Source of the DNA: Sphaeroforma sirkka
Lineage: Eukaryota; Opisthokonta; Ichthyosporea; Ichthyophonida
Length of the DNA stretch: 64,000 bases
Assembly (NCBI GenBank): GCA_001586965.3
Contig: LUCW03000074.1
Span: forward strand, 1 to 64,000
Direction: 5' to 3'
Both the position numbers and the translations under genes were made by a program. Below are positions 1-12,385 of this stretch, in pieces. The notes beneath the pieces were generated by a model. That model saw only the letters and a list, made by a program, of their open reading frames with translations, searched no databases and was not told the DNA's origin. Position 1 is the first letter of the stretch. The number at the start of each line of letters is the position of its first letter.

Positions 1-1
1 A

Positions 2-271
2 TCGGGTTGCGCATACCTGATGCGGCAACTGAGCGACGTCATTGCGAACGAGTCTGCAAGCCGCACTATGGCACGAGTAGGATACATCATGTTGGACAAT
101 CTGGCATTCCCTGTTTCGTACAAGAACATTAAGAAAATATATACAAACAAAGTTGGATTCTCCCATAATGCCTGCCTCCGATATATGTATTTAGGCAATG
201 ACTTCCCGTCACAACCATATATGGCATTTTCAGAACAGTTTGTCTGCTTTTTTTCAAGAAGTGTCATATGA
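2..271 (+). other. Open frame, possible terminal exon, unidentified
   Basis: An open frame runs from the window edge to a stop at 269-271 (about 90 codons). It includes a moderately hydrophobic stretch (GYIMLDNLAFPVSY). I do not recognise it. It could be the last exon of a gene starting left of the window, or chance. No clear splice acceptor could be fixed in the few bases available, and the following 1.3 kb is non-coding in character. Confidence 0.15.
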
Positions 272-1590
<1,319 letters not shown>

Positions 1591-4500
1591 GTGTGCAACA
1601 GAATCAGGCCATCATGGGGAACAAAAATATATATCTGACAAATTTCTTCACATTCTTCGATGGCTTAGCCATGGGTATGTAGTATTGCGGCGGTTTTTAT
1701 GTCTGGTTGCCATACGGTGGTGCTATAGTTCTCGATTAGCCAGTACAGAGGCATGAACATTTCAAGCGACTTGGTTGAGATATCAGACTCCACTGCGTAC
1801 GATATATCTGTCTCCGCGTTTCCATTTGTGAGTGACAAATGAAATAGCCTTCCACACAGCCATATCATTACAACAATCGTCCATCCTGTCACGTGGCCGC
1901 AATCCAGAGAACTGTATATTGCTTCATCAATTTTTTTCGGAATATGTACATGTCAACAATGGGTGCACACATTCGTTTTTGTGCTAACCTGGCAATTTCT
2001 ATACAGGGATGTGGAACTACGCAATTCTTGGACCGTACCTATTCAAGTTGTGCGGAGACAACAAGGTATGGCCTGAAATATTATCGAACTGAATGAAATT
2101 TTTGTACGCCATTGGACAAAATGTCGTCACCCTCGCCAGCGTAATAATCCTTCATTTCATCTCGATATTGAGTCTTCCATAGCTTTCTTCTCGATCTCGA
2201 GTATATTAGTGCCATGTTCGTAATCTTGTAGCACCTCGTGTGAATTTGCTTATCAGCATACTACTGTCCAGTGACTATTATTCGCAATCATACTGAAATT
2301 GGCAAAGATTCTGTAAATGTACGTGATCTTTAATCTGAAAGGTACATTTCGTCATCCTTTGGACCACAGCATGCAGGGTATGCTGAGGGTATCCAGGGTA
2401 CTGCACAAGCCCTAGCCTCAATACCAGCCAGTATCCTTGCCGATCGATATAGAAGGTATTGCGAACTGTTGATATGTACTTAGTCGTGAAGCTTTTACAT
2501 ACCATTATTTGTTTGCTTCTCTCTTTGAATATGATGTGGTGCTACAGCAGAGCGTATTCGACGACAATCATAGATTCAATACCGCGGGCGAAAGTTATCA
2601 AGCTATATATTGCGAATTTTGCTTGTGTTAATATATGACACCAATTCTTATATTGCATGCATGGATTGTTATCATTGTAGTTGTAGTGTATCTGGAGGGT
2701 TGTCGATCATGTTTTGTCCTTGGGTAGGCTGACGTCGTCTACTTGAACGTGATCGTTTGCACCGGTAATTTTCTGTTGGTTACTTCACTCAGTGAGAAAG
2801 AAGATATGGATCGACATATCTTCTTTCTCACAAACAAACACAGGCGGAAGAGGGCACAAATGGCGAGCTATACTTTTAACAGTGCCAATGTCTAACTTTG
2901 AGTATCTCTACCATACAGGGACATTGTTCTGAGATGGAGTGGAGGTATCGGTGCATTGGGCATCGCATTGACAATTGTGGCGCTTTTACAACCATACGGG
3001 CATAACTGGTACGAGAATTTTCTCATGCTGTGCGTTGGCATGGCTGTATTCGGCGTATATATGGGGCATGGTCGCCTCCTTTGTACGCCATCTACGCCGA
3101 CTCCATCCCGTCGGGTCAAAGAAGTAAGTACTCGCCTCCAGGTGGCCCACCGTTTTTCTATGTACAAAATAATTCGTACTAAATTTTACTATATGCATGT
3201 ATTCACGAGTTTATTGTCTAAGAGCTCGCGTCGGAGTTTTCTCATATCTGTAAACATTTTCCCTGTACACCGCCTCTATAAAACCCATCTTCGCCTTGAC
3301 TTTAAAACTATAACTTGCTTGCAAACATGTTTTCTGTAGGTGGCTACGAAACCTGGCGGTATGTGCTGTCAATTGGCAGTCTTGCATCCGGACCGGTAAC
3401 TAACATGGTACTGTTCTTCATCCTGGGCAACGAGTGGGGGATCAAACAGATGACTATCATCTTTATGATCGGGATGGCCCTGCACTTCATCTCCATAGCG
3501 TCGTTGTTCTTCTTCAGTGACGATGACACGCTTGGCGATGAGAGCGATGCTCTGCTTGACGACTCAACACAGGTATTTGTCTGCGCTTTACTTTACTCAC
3601 TTGCATCATTTCACGTTTTTGTACGCACTTGCAATGAATTTACTAGTGCGTGGTGGTTATCAAGAGTCTTGGACAAAAATAGCTGTGTTTGCTTTCTCGC
3701 AGTGAATACGTATTAGAAGTGAAGTCCTTGTTAGTCGCTTCGTGACAACATTCAACGAGAGGCTAGTAGTCTGTACTTGTTTTACATATATTCACTCGCG
3801 ATCATGGACACAGAGTTTGTGTAATGGACGTGATTTGTACCGGTGGTCCTTTTGTCTTGCAAATTGAATGGCGCTTCGAGTCTAACGACCATCTTAGCAA
3901 CAGAGGTAGTTTTACGACCTATTTTAGCAACAACAGTAGTCATACTACCGTCGTAGCAACAGAGGTATCCATACGACCATCATAGCTACAGGTATTCATG
4001 CCACCATCTTAGCAACAGAGGTAATGATACGACCATCTTAGCTACAGAGGTATTCTTCATACCACCATCTTAGCAACAGAGGTATTCATACCACCATTCT
4101 TAGTAACAGAGGTATTCATACGACCATATTGGCTACAGAGGTATTCATACGACCATATTAGCAACAGAGGTAGTCAACGGCCGTTCTTAGCAACAGAGGT
4201 AATCATACGACCATCTTAGCTACGGAGGTATTCATGCGATCATATTAGCTACAGAGGTATTCATACGACCATCTTAGCTACAGAGGTATTCATACGACCA
4301 TATTAGCAACATAGGTAATCAACGACCATTCTTAGCAACAGAGGTATTCATACGACCATATTAGCAACAGAGGTAGTCAACGGCCATTCTTAGCATCAGA
4401 GGTAATGATACGACCATCTTAACTACAGAGTTATTCATACGACCATTATTAGCAACAGGGGTATTCATACGACAATCTTGACTACAGAGTTATTCATACG

Positions 4501-7479
4501 ACCTACTTAACTACGGAGGTATTCATACGACCGTCGTAGCAACTGAAGTATTCATACTTTCTACTTTGTATACCCAATGTGGTTTACATGAAGTTTGCAT
4601 GGGGTGATTCAATGCACTGGCGGTGCATTTTCTTAGGCTGTCTGTCGTGCGAGAGGTTGCTGGTATTTGGTCACCCGAACCGTATTTCCGAATGCTGCAT
4701 GGCTGTTTCATATCGACCGCATGCCAAGCTCGAGGATTGAATACTGTTCTCTCCTCTCATATGTATGCATTTTGAAGTTGTCAAATTACGTGTATTGAAG
4801 ATGAGTTTGCAAATCGATACTTTAGGAGGCGGCGGAAGCTGAAATAATCAAGGCCCGGCTACTAAGTGCAGAGACTATCCGAGCGAAGGGCTGTTTTTCT
4901 TGGCTTCATGTGACTCACATCCCCTACATCGTCGCCATATCTGATGTGACGTTTGGACTGGCTTCTGGGATGACCATCAAATTCTTCCCCATTTACTGTG
5001 AGTCACCCTTCTGCTTCTCAAGCATTGTTCCCTCTATTCATTAGGACTGTTTGTTTTGGCTTGCAAATTTTTGTTTATTTTCTGTGCGGTTTGGGCTCTG
5101 ATGAGATTTTTAATGCAAGTTCTGTCACCTACAATTGTGGACATCACTCCAGTTTCTGGCTTGTTGATAATGCACCAACGTATCGCCGTACATCCTTGCT
5201 TTCCAAGACGTGCTTGTATCAATGCTCTGTGGTATTTTAAATCATGCACGCAATAGCTATTCGCGCGATTGTTCCATCAACCACTGACCTGAGTATTTCT
5301 TCGATCTGCACAGTCGCCGACGTCCTACACCTGTCGCCCATCCTGGTCAACTTCGTATTCGTACTCGGTATGATATACAACGGTCTGTGTATTTCGACTG
5401 GGACTAATTTTCACAGTGTGTTGTCCTTGTATATTGTCTGCTGGTGGGAACACGACGACTGTATCTTTGCTGTGTATTTTTTGGGCTCAGGTGTGGGACC
5501 TGAACTCATTTGTCAGGATATAGTTACGCTAGGCAAGTTGCTATCAGAATTTTGCAACCAGCCGTAACCGACAAGCTGAGTCTATAGTACTCGCAACTGT
5601 CGTGCCGCATCAATTGTGTACACTGATTGTCATTCACAGCAGCGGGTTGCGACTGTGGTAGTCCTCGCAATCCCGCGAACTCGTCTGTAGATTCGAGATG
5701 GCAGAGGGGGCGCCAATTACGTGTAGCTAATGATGAATCTGTTTGTGCGTTCCTCCAGTACTCTTATTTTATCGCGGCTTGCACTATGGTTGTTTGCGAT
5801 GCATAGTGTTACTTGCTATTTTGTCAACACCGCGCCGCTGTCACTGAAATTCTATTAGCTGGTTTTATTCGGGAGTGTGGACAAGTATGCATGTACTCTT
5901 TACATTCCTATGACAGTCGTTTTTAGTAAGTATATGATCACTCTCGGAGCCTAAACCCAAATTCTTTATTCTCATACTAGCTGCATTAGTGAGTATTGCG
6001 TTTCCCTGCGTCGCGTTTTCTGACCACATTGGGACCTTTTAAATAGAATATAACGACCACCAAAATATTCAACTTACTGCACTACCTCGTATATTATCTT
6101 TTGGAGCAGAGAACTTCTCGAATTTGTCTTGTATCGGCGTTAACCCCCTTGCATCTCAGCGCATTCATAGTATTAGTATCATTGGAGTTTCACGAGGCCG
6201 AGTCATTCGAGTTGTCGAAGCCACGCCAAAGGAAACCACTCACACAAGTGCTTGTTTGCATTGGATGTAAATACAATATGGCTGATGAATTTACGCACAT
6301 GTTCGTGTTAAAATGTTAATGAATACCGCAGCAACGAATAGATAAGGAGACTACATCCCCTCTTTATACCCCTACAGATCCCGTGGTCGAAGTTCTTCTC
6401 AGTTTAACCGGACAGAAGATATCCCTGCAATACGGGCGCGTGGAGGTTTTGGTGTGCTTCAAAATTGTTGGCATTGCGCTTCTGTGGGTCATGGCGACCT
6501 TTGATTCGCTGTGGATTGAGCACCCTTACTGGCTGATATCGATCTACATTATTCGATCGGCGCTCATCAATTGTGTGGTGCCTCTTGCGCGATCCATTCT
6601 CATGGACTACTGCCCACCCAATCAGCGGGCCAAATGGGGTGCGCTGGAGTCACTCTCTGCTTTTGTAAGTGGCGCTTGTGTGTGCGTTTCGTGGTCATTT
6701 CAAGTCGATGTTGAATGATTGATTTCCGAATTGGGAGTATGTGGAAGCTTCGGGACTTTACGACGTAGTAAGCGTCGTTTTGTTCTGGGTTTTGGGTTTG
6801 TGTGGCGAGGGTTCAGGCAGGGGGGATTCACCTATCAGAGGCCACGTCTCTTCGAGAGCTCAGTTGTTTCACTTACAGTGGTTTGTTAGATATGTAATCG
6901 TACGTAAATTTTCTGCAACAGTTGGTTCTCTAGTCTTAGGCATCTTGTCTTATGTACACGACATCGATCCCTTATATCAGTTTACTCACGTGTGATATGT
7001 CTCGTTGGCCGTCTGATAGGTGTTGAGATTATCCATTGACGTCGGCGCCTCTCGTTACGAACTATGTCCCCCCGCAAGTTTGAGGTGCTTGTGCCATTGT
7101 TAAATCTATGTAGAATGTTATGCACACCTGCACTCATTCAGAGTATCACTCGGAAAGTCTTTTCTACCTTGTGAGTACATGCAGTGTTCAATCATACCCG
7201 CTGTTTGACACGCGGTATACTTCTGATGCATTCGCACAGGGCTGGAGTGGCAGCGCAGTGCTGGGAGGTATTCTCGTGGATAGCTATGGCTTTGACATTG
7301 CCTTTCACGTTACTGCGACAGTGCAATTGATTGCCTGGTCACCGCTGTTGCTGCTGTTGCCGTTGGTGGCGAGAGAAGAACATGCCGAGGCGCGCAGGAG
7401 TCTGGTCGACGGTGCAGTGGAGGGGAAGGGGCCGTTGATGCCAGGACTACGAAATGAGGAGCGAAGGTATAGCAGTTAA
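1591..7479 (+). CDS. Major facilitator superfamily transporter, nine visible exons
   Basis: A multi-pass membrane transporter of the MFS type; the substrate is not predictable. Exons placed by splice sites and phase are 1591-1674, 2007-2065, 2370-2455, 2919-3123, 3340-3572, 4826-4997, 5314-5367, 6378-6664 and 7240-7479 (TAA), about 470 residues. The first half has NIYLTNFFTFFDGLAMG, then GYAEGIQGTAQALASIPAS, LADRYRR (the MFS loop 2-3 D-R-x-x-R pattern), several hydrophobic helices and YADSIPSGQRS. An acidic central loop (FSDDDTLGDESDALLDD) matches the usual MFS linker between helices 6 and 7. The second half has LASGMTIKFFP, QYGRVEVL and GWSGSAVLGGILVDSYGF, then a polar tail. This resembles the plant and protist MFS group with a GWSGSA motif (recalled, not searched). 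The start is unresolved: ATG at 1614 is possible, but the exon is open upstream behind a good acceptor. Exon 4 is one base out of phase, between GVYMG and WSPPLYAIYADS beside a GGGG run, so there is a sequencing error or a real frameshift. Confidence 0.82.
3885..4555. repeat. 29-30 bp minisatellite in MFS intron 5
   Basis: About 22 imperfect copies of a 29-30 bp unit (core ACGACCATCTTAGC then AACAGAGGTATTCAT) fill the intron between the exons ending at 3572 and starting at 4826. Copies vary by point changes and small indels. No spacer-repeat alternation is present, so it is an ordinary tandem array. Confidence 0.9.
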
Positions 7480-8219
7480 TCGACGCTTTGGGGTGGTAGC
7501 GGGTCTAAATACAATCCCAGGGAACGACGATACAGGTTTCATTCGTGTAGCTATTAAGGCGATATATACGCGCGCGCGGCTTGCGTATTTGAAGTGCAGA
7601 AATTTTAAGAATAATCGACTTGCATGCAACCTAGCTGGGTTGTTGCTTTGTGGCACCATACTGGAACTGTCAGTAACAAGTACAACGTGTACAATGTAGT
7701 CCAGCAGTATACACTGTTAAAAATAGCATTTGATCATAATGCATAGCGAAAGTCGATCATTCAAACCATGTGAAGCCGCAAATTAGTCCGTGGAGGACAC
7801 CTGCCAGCTGACGAGAATCGATGCCAAATTGTTAAGACCAGCTACCAATCGCGAGTCCTATAAATTGAGCTGTTACTTCTATATGAGATTACTAAGTATC
7901 TTCCAGCAACGGGTCGATATATATCAGTCATGCAGCTATGGTGATTGGTCGTCGTGGTTCCATAAGCAATCAATTTTAAATTTAGTGTTCAGAATGTGCG
8001 AGTTGAGGGTTGTTGCCGCCCGTGCGAGGGCTATTCTTTTCACGTCTCTTTCACCCACAATAGGATGTTATGGGTTATCTTTCGAGTTTCACACAAGCTC
8101 AGGCTCTATTAAAATGTATGTGGTGCGCATGTGGGCTAAATACTACGTTAGGATACTCTGGGAAAAGATGGTATTTATTCGCAGCATAGTGTAACATCGG
8201 TCGCGGCAAGACGCTGTAG
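7480..8219. other. Intergenic, convergent gene ends
   Basis: Spacer between the MFS stop codon (+) and the poly(A) signal of the minus-strand membrane protein gene. The two genes converge here. The open frames in the block are short, lack recognisable motifs and are not supported. Confidence 0.5.
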
Positions 8220-8225
8220 TTTATT
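8220..8225 (-). other. Candidate poly(A) signal AATAAA
   Basis: AATAAA on the minus strand about 140 bases past the stop codon of the membrane protein gene ending at 8,365. A second AATAAA overlaps the last codons of that gene. Position and sequence only. Confidence 0.4.
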
Positions 8226-8364
8226 TGTTCTCTAATTCTGTTTTCAATTCCACCGTAAAATGTGCCTTGAATGTCAAATCAGTATTCGTTTATACTGTCG
8301 TAAGCATCTGTACGCAGCATTCTCAATCATCTGAAAGACAAAGCATGTGAGCATCAGAGGAAAA

Positions 8365-9333
8365 CTATACACGTTTATTTTCCAAGTTTTCTTGTTTAAG
8401 CGTTGGTTCCACGCTGTATCCTGGTGGCAGGTCTTCCGCACTCTTTACGTTAACATTGATGACATTCGCACCCGAATCTGACTGGAAGGACATGCGACTC
8501 TGCCCGTCTCTGACCATAGTCAAGTTACTGTCCATTTCACGCGAATCAGACACCACTTGTCCACTGTTAGCTGCTTTACGCTTATTGCGGATATTGCTGA
8601 AGCACACACCACAGCACGCACCACAACAAAAACAGCAGCACAGCAAAAGCAGTAACCCTCCCACGGTGTAGATAAGAACTGTTTTTCCCATAGAGATCAC
8701 GGCAGCCGTGCCCTCCACCACAGCAACCGATGTCTTTAATTGGGCCTCATTTGCCAACGCCTCTGTAAGCTCGTGAGGCGTGTATGTGATCTGAACGATA
8801 GCTGTAACGGTGGTCTCGTCGGTGCTGACTCGCCTCTGTCTGTGCACATTCGCCATAGAACTGACTATCGTACCACTACTATGACGACGTCTCCGCATAC
8901 CAGCGATTAGATAGTCTACCATCACTGTGCTTGTGAGTACCACCTCGCTCCTCCTTTTCGTCATCGCAGCACATGCCAGCGCAGGGGTTATGCGGATGTC
9001 AAAGCGCACTTGATTGGAAGCTGCATCGAATGTCTGCTGCAAGTCGGACATAACCCCATATCCTACCAAAGGCACGTATTCAAATGTGTCGCACTCTGTA
9101 TCACCATCCCCACGACGGTCTATGAACTGAACAACCGTATTTTCTATGGATACCTCTGACTTCTCTGGTTCTACTTGCAAAGCCCAGTGTGTGGTCTGAT
9201 CGAGCTTAAGCGAGAAGTCCGAGACCTCGTCTAAGTACAGCTCGTCCTTGTATAAATGAGGGGTGATTTTGTACTCAGCCGCTTGGATTGCGGTAGCTAC
9301 TATAGCCAGGCCAAGCAATATGTCTGACAGCAT
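8365..9333 (-). CDS. Intronless type I membrane protein, unknown family
   Basis: A 322-residue single-exon frame starting at a true ATG (9331-9333). Residues 1-19 (MLSDILLGLAIVATAIQAA) look like a cleaved signal peptide. About 200 extracellular residues follow with beta-rich, Thr/Val-rich character, a few cysteines and two basic clusters (GMRRRRHSS and HRQRR) that resemble proprotein-convertase sites. Near residues 218-250 comes one transmembrane helix (VLIYTVGGLLLLLCC) running into a very Cys-rich segment (CCCFCCGACCGVC), a likely S-acylation cluster, then a basic stop-transfer NKRK. The ~70-residue cytoplasmic tail is Ser/Asp-rich and holds LPPGYS, a PPxY-type WW-domain ligand. The layout is like a small adhesion or signalling receptor; I do not recognise the family. 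It lacks introns, unlike both other host genes here. AATAAA lies at the end of the frame and again at 8,220-8,225. Confidence 0.75.
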   Translation of the reverse strand: MLSDILLGLAIVATAIQAAEYKITPHLYKDELYLDEVSDFSLKLDQTTHWALQVEPEKSEVSIENTVVQFIDRRGDGDTECDTFEYVPLVGYGVMSDLQQTFDAASNQVRFDIRITPALACAAMTKRRSEVVLTSTVMVDYLIAGMRRRRHSSGTIVSSMANVHRQRRVSTDETTVTAIVQITYTPHELTEALANEAQLKTSVAVVEGTAAVISMGKTVLIYTVGGLLLLLCCCFCCGACCGVCFSNIRNKRKAANSGQVVSDSREMDSNLTMVRDGQSRMSFQSDSGANVINVNVKSAEDLPPGYSVEPTLKQENLENKRV

Positions 9334-10170
9334 CCTTATAAATCACTGCAGCTTGATCAGTTATGTGAATGTGCGATGCTGTGGACAGTTAGTTATATAT
9401 ATTGATCTCACAATACATAAATATTGTACATCTGAATGCATATTTTAGAAATAAAGTGAATATTATCCGCAATTTTTTTGTCTTTATGTATTTTTGAAAA
9501 ATTAAAGAAATATAAAAGGTGTGATGTTTCATCGGTAAATAATACTATAGTGTACAGTATTACCAAATAGGAGGCCATGAAAATAAATCCACGGCACTCT
9601 CTGGAAATTGTTGTCGAACAGTGTTCTATTTTTTTTCTGTTTTGATTTAGACGGCTATTTAAGTTTTAGAAGGCTATGGTTTTCAGACTAATCTCATCAC
9701 GTTTTGGGGGCTTTGAATAGAAGTTTAACGTAACCGTATATTTGAAACCGTTATAACGGTTATGAGATCAGAAGGGCCTACCTAAGTTTTTATGAAGGAC
9801 TAGGTCGTATTTTGGAATTGGTACACACTTAATTCATTTAGACCCGAAAAGTGCACCTATCCATATGGAGGACCGCATCTGGAATAAAAGCTAAACGTAA
9901 ATTTATTCGATTTATGAAGTTTTAACGGAAAACGTGATACATATGCAATACAATGAATACATACTATACGATATAAATACCATTAGACGCTCATGACTCA
10001 TGAGTAGAAAAGAATTTGATTTCTGTATTAATTATTTAAATTTTCATTTTTTTTACATATGTTACTTTTTGTGTTTTTTTTGTTTTTATATTATATGAAT
10101 ATATAAACAAACACGGAAAACATTGTAAAACAAAAACTGTAAAACCTGGTGGCCGGGTAAACAGCCAACC
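9334..10170. other. AT-rich intergenic spacer
   Basis: No gene is seen. The sequence is AT-rich with poly(T) runs and lies upstream of the minus-strand membrane protein gene, so its promoter probably lies near 9,340-9,500. No distinct promoter motif could be fixed. Confidence 0.5.
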
Positions 10171-10540
10171 TCAAACCGAGACACAGCCAGACACGACAGC
10201 TTCAATCGCTGCTTCGAGTCTACACCAATCCGGCTCTGTGCTATGATTGTAACGAATACGTACATGTTCACATTGCTCGACTACCGCACCGACGGCTGTC
10301 TCTGCCCTGTCTGTCCCGGTAGCCACAAGTTCACTACCAGCAACTTTACCTGCATCCAACAACTGATTCGTCGCATCCTGGTAGGCCCAAAACTGCCGCC
10401 CATTGTCCCTGACCTCCTTCAGCAATTACAGGAGTGCCACGACTTTCACGGTATCTGGACCCTCCACGAACACCTTGGATCTTTTCTCCAGCATTGTGGA
10501 CAAAGTACTGCAGACAGGGACTATGACCGGACCAGAGGAC
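10171..10540 (-). pseudogene. Broken open frame, unidentified
   Basis: Minus-strand coding-like stretch of about 120 codons interrupted once. Recognisable pieces are STMLEKRSKVFVEGPDTVKV followed by LLKEVRDNGRQFWAYQDAT and a soluble, helical-looking remainder ending VVSGCVSV. Composition looks protein-like (balanced, few rare codons), but no family is recognised and no splice sites convincingly bridge the interruption. It could be a decayed host exon or chance. Confidence 0.25.
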
Positions 10541-10690
10541 CGGACCTAAGAGTATTTATTGAGGCTCAGACCTAGGAGGATCTACTATGGCCGACCAAAG
10601 GCTCAGACCTAAGAGCAGTAGACCCAGAGGCTCAGACCTAAGAGCGGTAGACCCAGAGGCTCAGACCTAAGAGGAATATATTGATGATCG
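10536..10690. repeat. Short tandem repeat, ~29 bp unit
   Basis: Three to four copies of a unit with core GGCTCAGACCTAAGAG followed by C(A/G)GTAGACCCAGA, flanked by related 'ACCGGACC' pieces. It sits just left of element A. Confidence 0.75.
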
Positions 10691-10940
10691 GGCCGAGGAC
10701 CGGATTAGATAGTAGAATATAGTTTAGAGGAATAGAATGATGACTCACCGAGTGTCATCATTAATTAGTAACTAGGAGACCGGAATCTTAGATACGGAGA
10801 ATTTCACAATCTGCCGTTGTTAGAGAAAATCTCGTCTTACACAAAGACGTGATTAATAAATACAGCAGACGCGCCGTTAATATCGTCACTTTCGACTGAG
10901 TTCACTTATTTCAGACTTAACACTCTTTATCAAGTGTCAC

Positions 10941-11577
10941 TGTAAACTTCGATGGAAATTACTAGGTTTCAAACTATATTAAACTAAAATACAATTTAGT
11001 CAGTTAGGGATTTAGCAGTGGTAGCTTGTGTAAGAATGATCGGGACTGCCTCTTGTTAAGAGCCTAAATATCCTCGATCACACAGGGCGTACCTCTAGCT
11101 GTTCTTTATTGAATAATTTTCACTAGAAGTACTGAGTATTTGGTATGACTCATCTACTTGGACCTATTTGAGACATTAGTAGATGTAGGATATTATAAAC
11201 TAAATTTTATAATCTCCGAACTACTACTTATAGATTTTGGTCCTCCCGCCAATCTCCAAAATCCAATAAGTCTTTTTCTTTTTTTAACTTTTCTTCAGAT
11301 GGAACTTTATTTATATCAGCTAATGTATTAACTGACTTACGTTATTATGTCTATTTACAAATTAGGCAAGTGGTCATGAACACTTAGTACTTCTAGTGAA
11401 AATTATTCAATAAAGAACAGCTAGAGGTACGCCCTGTGTGATCGAGGATATTTAGGCTCTTAACAAGAGGCAGTCCCGATCATTCTTACACAAGCTACCA
11501 CTGCTAAATCCTAACTGACTAAATTGTATTTTAGTTTAATATAGTTTGAAACTTAGTAATTTCCATCGAAGTTTACA
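10941..11577. repeat. Palindromic 5' LTR of element A
   Basis: Arm 10,941-11,133 (TGTAAACTTCGATGG...) is the reverse complement of 11,386-11,577 (...CCATCGAAGTTTACA), with only a few differences over about 192 bases. The arms enclose a 252-base unique loop. Sequence 11,134 onward matches the 3' LTR at 18,025-18,404 in direct orientation. So the right part is genuine LTR, and the left arm is an inverted copy of the LTR's 3' portion in place of its 5' portion. Confidence 0.9.
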
Positions 11578-12313
11578 TATTTTTCAGTTATTTAGTAGTT
11601 ACAGTAGTGTACTGCTTCTAGACTGTCTGACATCGATTTACTATCCAGCAAATACTATGGCTAAGGGTACTTCTAAAGGCAAGGGAGCCGCTAGCTCTAA
11701 GCCTGCTAAGCCTGCCGAGGTTCCTGAGGTCCCTGTGGAAACACCTAGCCTGTCTGGATTTGAGCCTGCCGAGGATACTGTTGGGGAAGCAAATTCTGAG
11801 GTTGGTACAGAGGATTATTCTGAGGATGACTCGTCGGATCCTAAAGCCTTGGAAGAAGAGGTATCTACTACCGCGGAAAGGCTCGCCAGCGTCCGTGTAT
11901 CACCTAGGAGTGAAGCTCAGGACCCCAGCTTGCCCCCCTGACCACGTGCCGTCAAATATTGGGGATAAACGTCGAAAGGCGGAAAATTCGTGGATACGAA
12001 TGTCGGGGGCATTATAACTCCACATCTAAAGGACACTCCAGCACAAATCCGGAGTGAAAAGGAAGTATTGGACCTGTCCGAAAATTTCGGTTTCGCCATC
12101 GATGGAGAAGCCATTCCATTCAGCTCAAATCTTGGGGCCGAAGCTGAGGACGCCATAACTCAACAACGAGTGGTTGGATCCTCTCAATCTCGACGCCAAT
12201 TGAACCGCACTGAAGCGCTCTTGAAGGAGCTAGCGGCAGCAGCAGTTGTGGACCCCTCTATCGTGTCCCACTTGGCTGATATTCTTCCTATACCGAAGAG
12301 AAGAAGAAGAAAA

Positions 12314-12385
12314 ATTCGGGCCGGGTTTCGAACCCGAGACCTACTGGTTTACCAGCCAGTATGTTTACCACTAAGCCAGTTACCA
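12314..12385 (-). ncRNA. tRNA-like pol III unit inside element A
   Basis: The minus strand reads TGGCTTAGTGGT (A-box match), an anticodon-like stem (ACTGG/CCAGT) around CTGGTAAA, then GGTTCGAAACC (perfect B-box) in a paired T arm. TTTTT, a pol III terminator, follows within a few bases. The acceptor stem does not pair and the anticodon loop is one base long, so it is not a normal tRNA gene. It could be the head of a tRNA-derived SINE or a tRNA pseudogene captured by the element; the loop would read GGU (Thr) if taken literally. Confidence 0.5.

Noticed and set aside
3885-4555. CRISPR-like array (29-30 bp repeats)
   Set aside because: Units are contiguous and imperfect with no unique spacers, and they lie inside a eukaryotic intron.
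12314-12385. Functional tRNA-Thr gene
   Set aside because: The acceptor stem does not pair and the anticodon loop is too long. Reported only as a tRNA-like unit.
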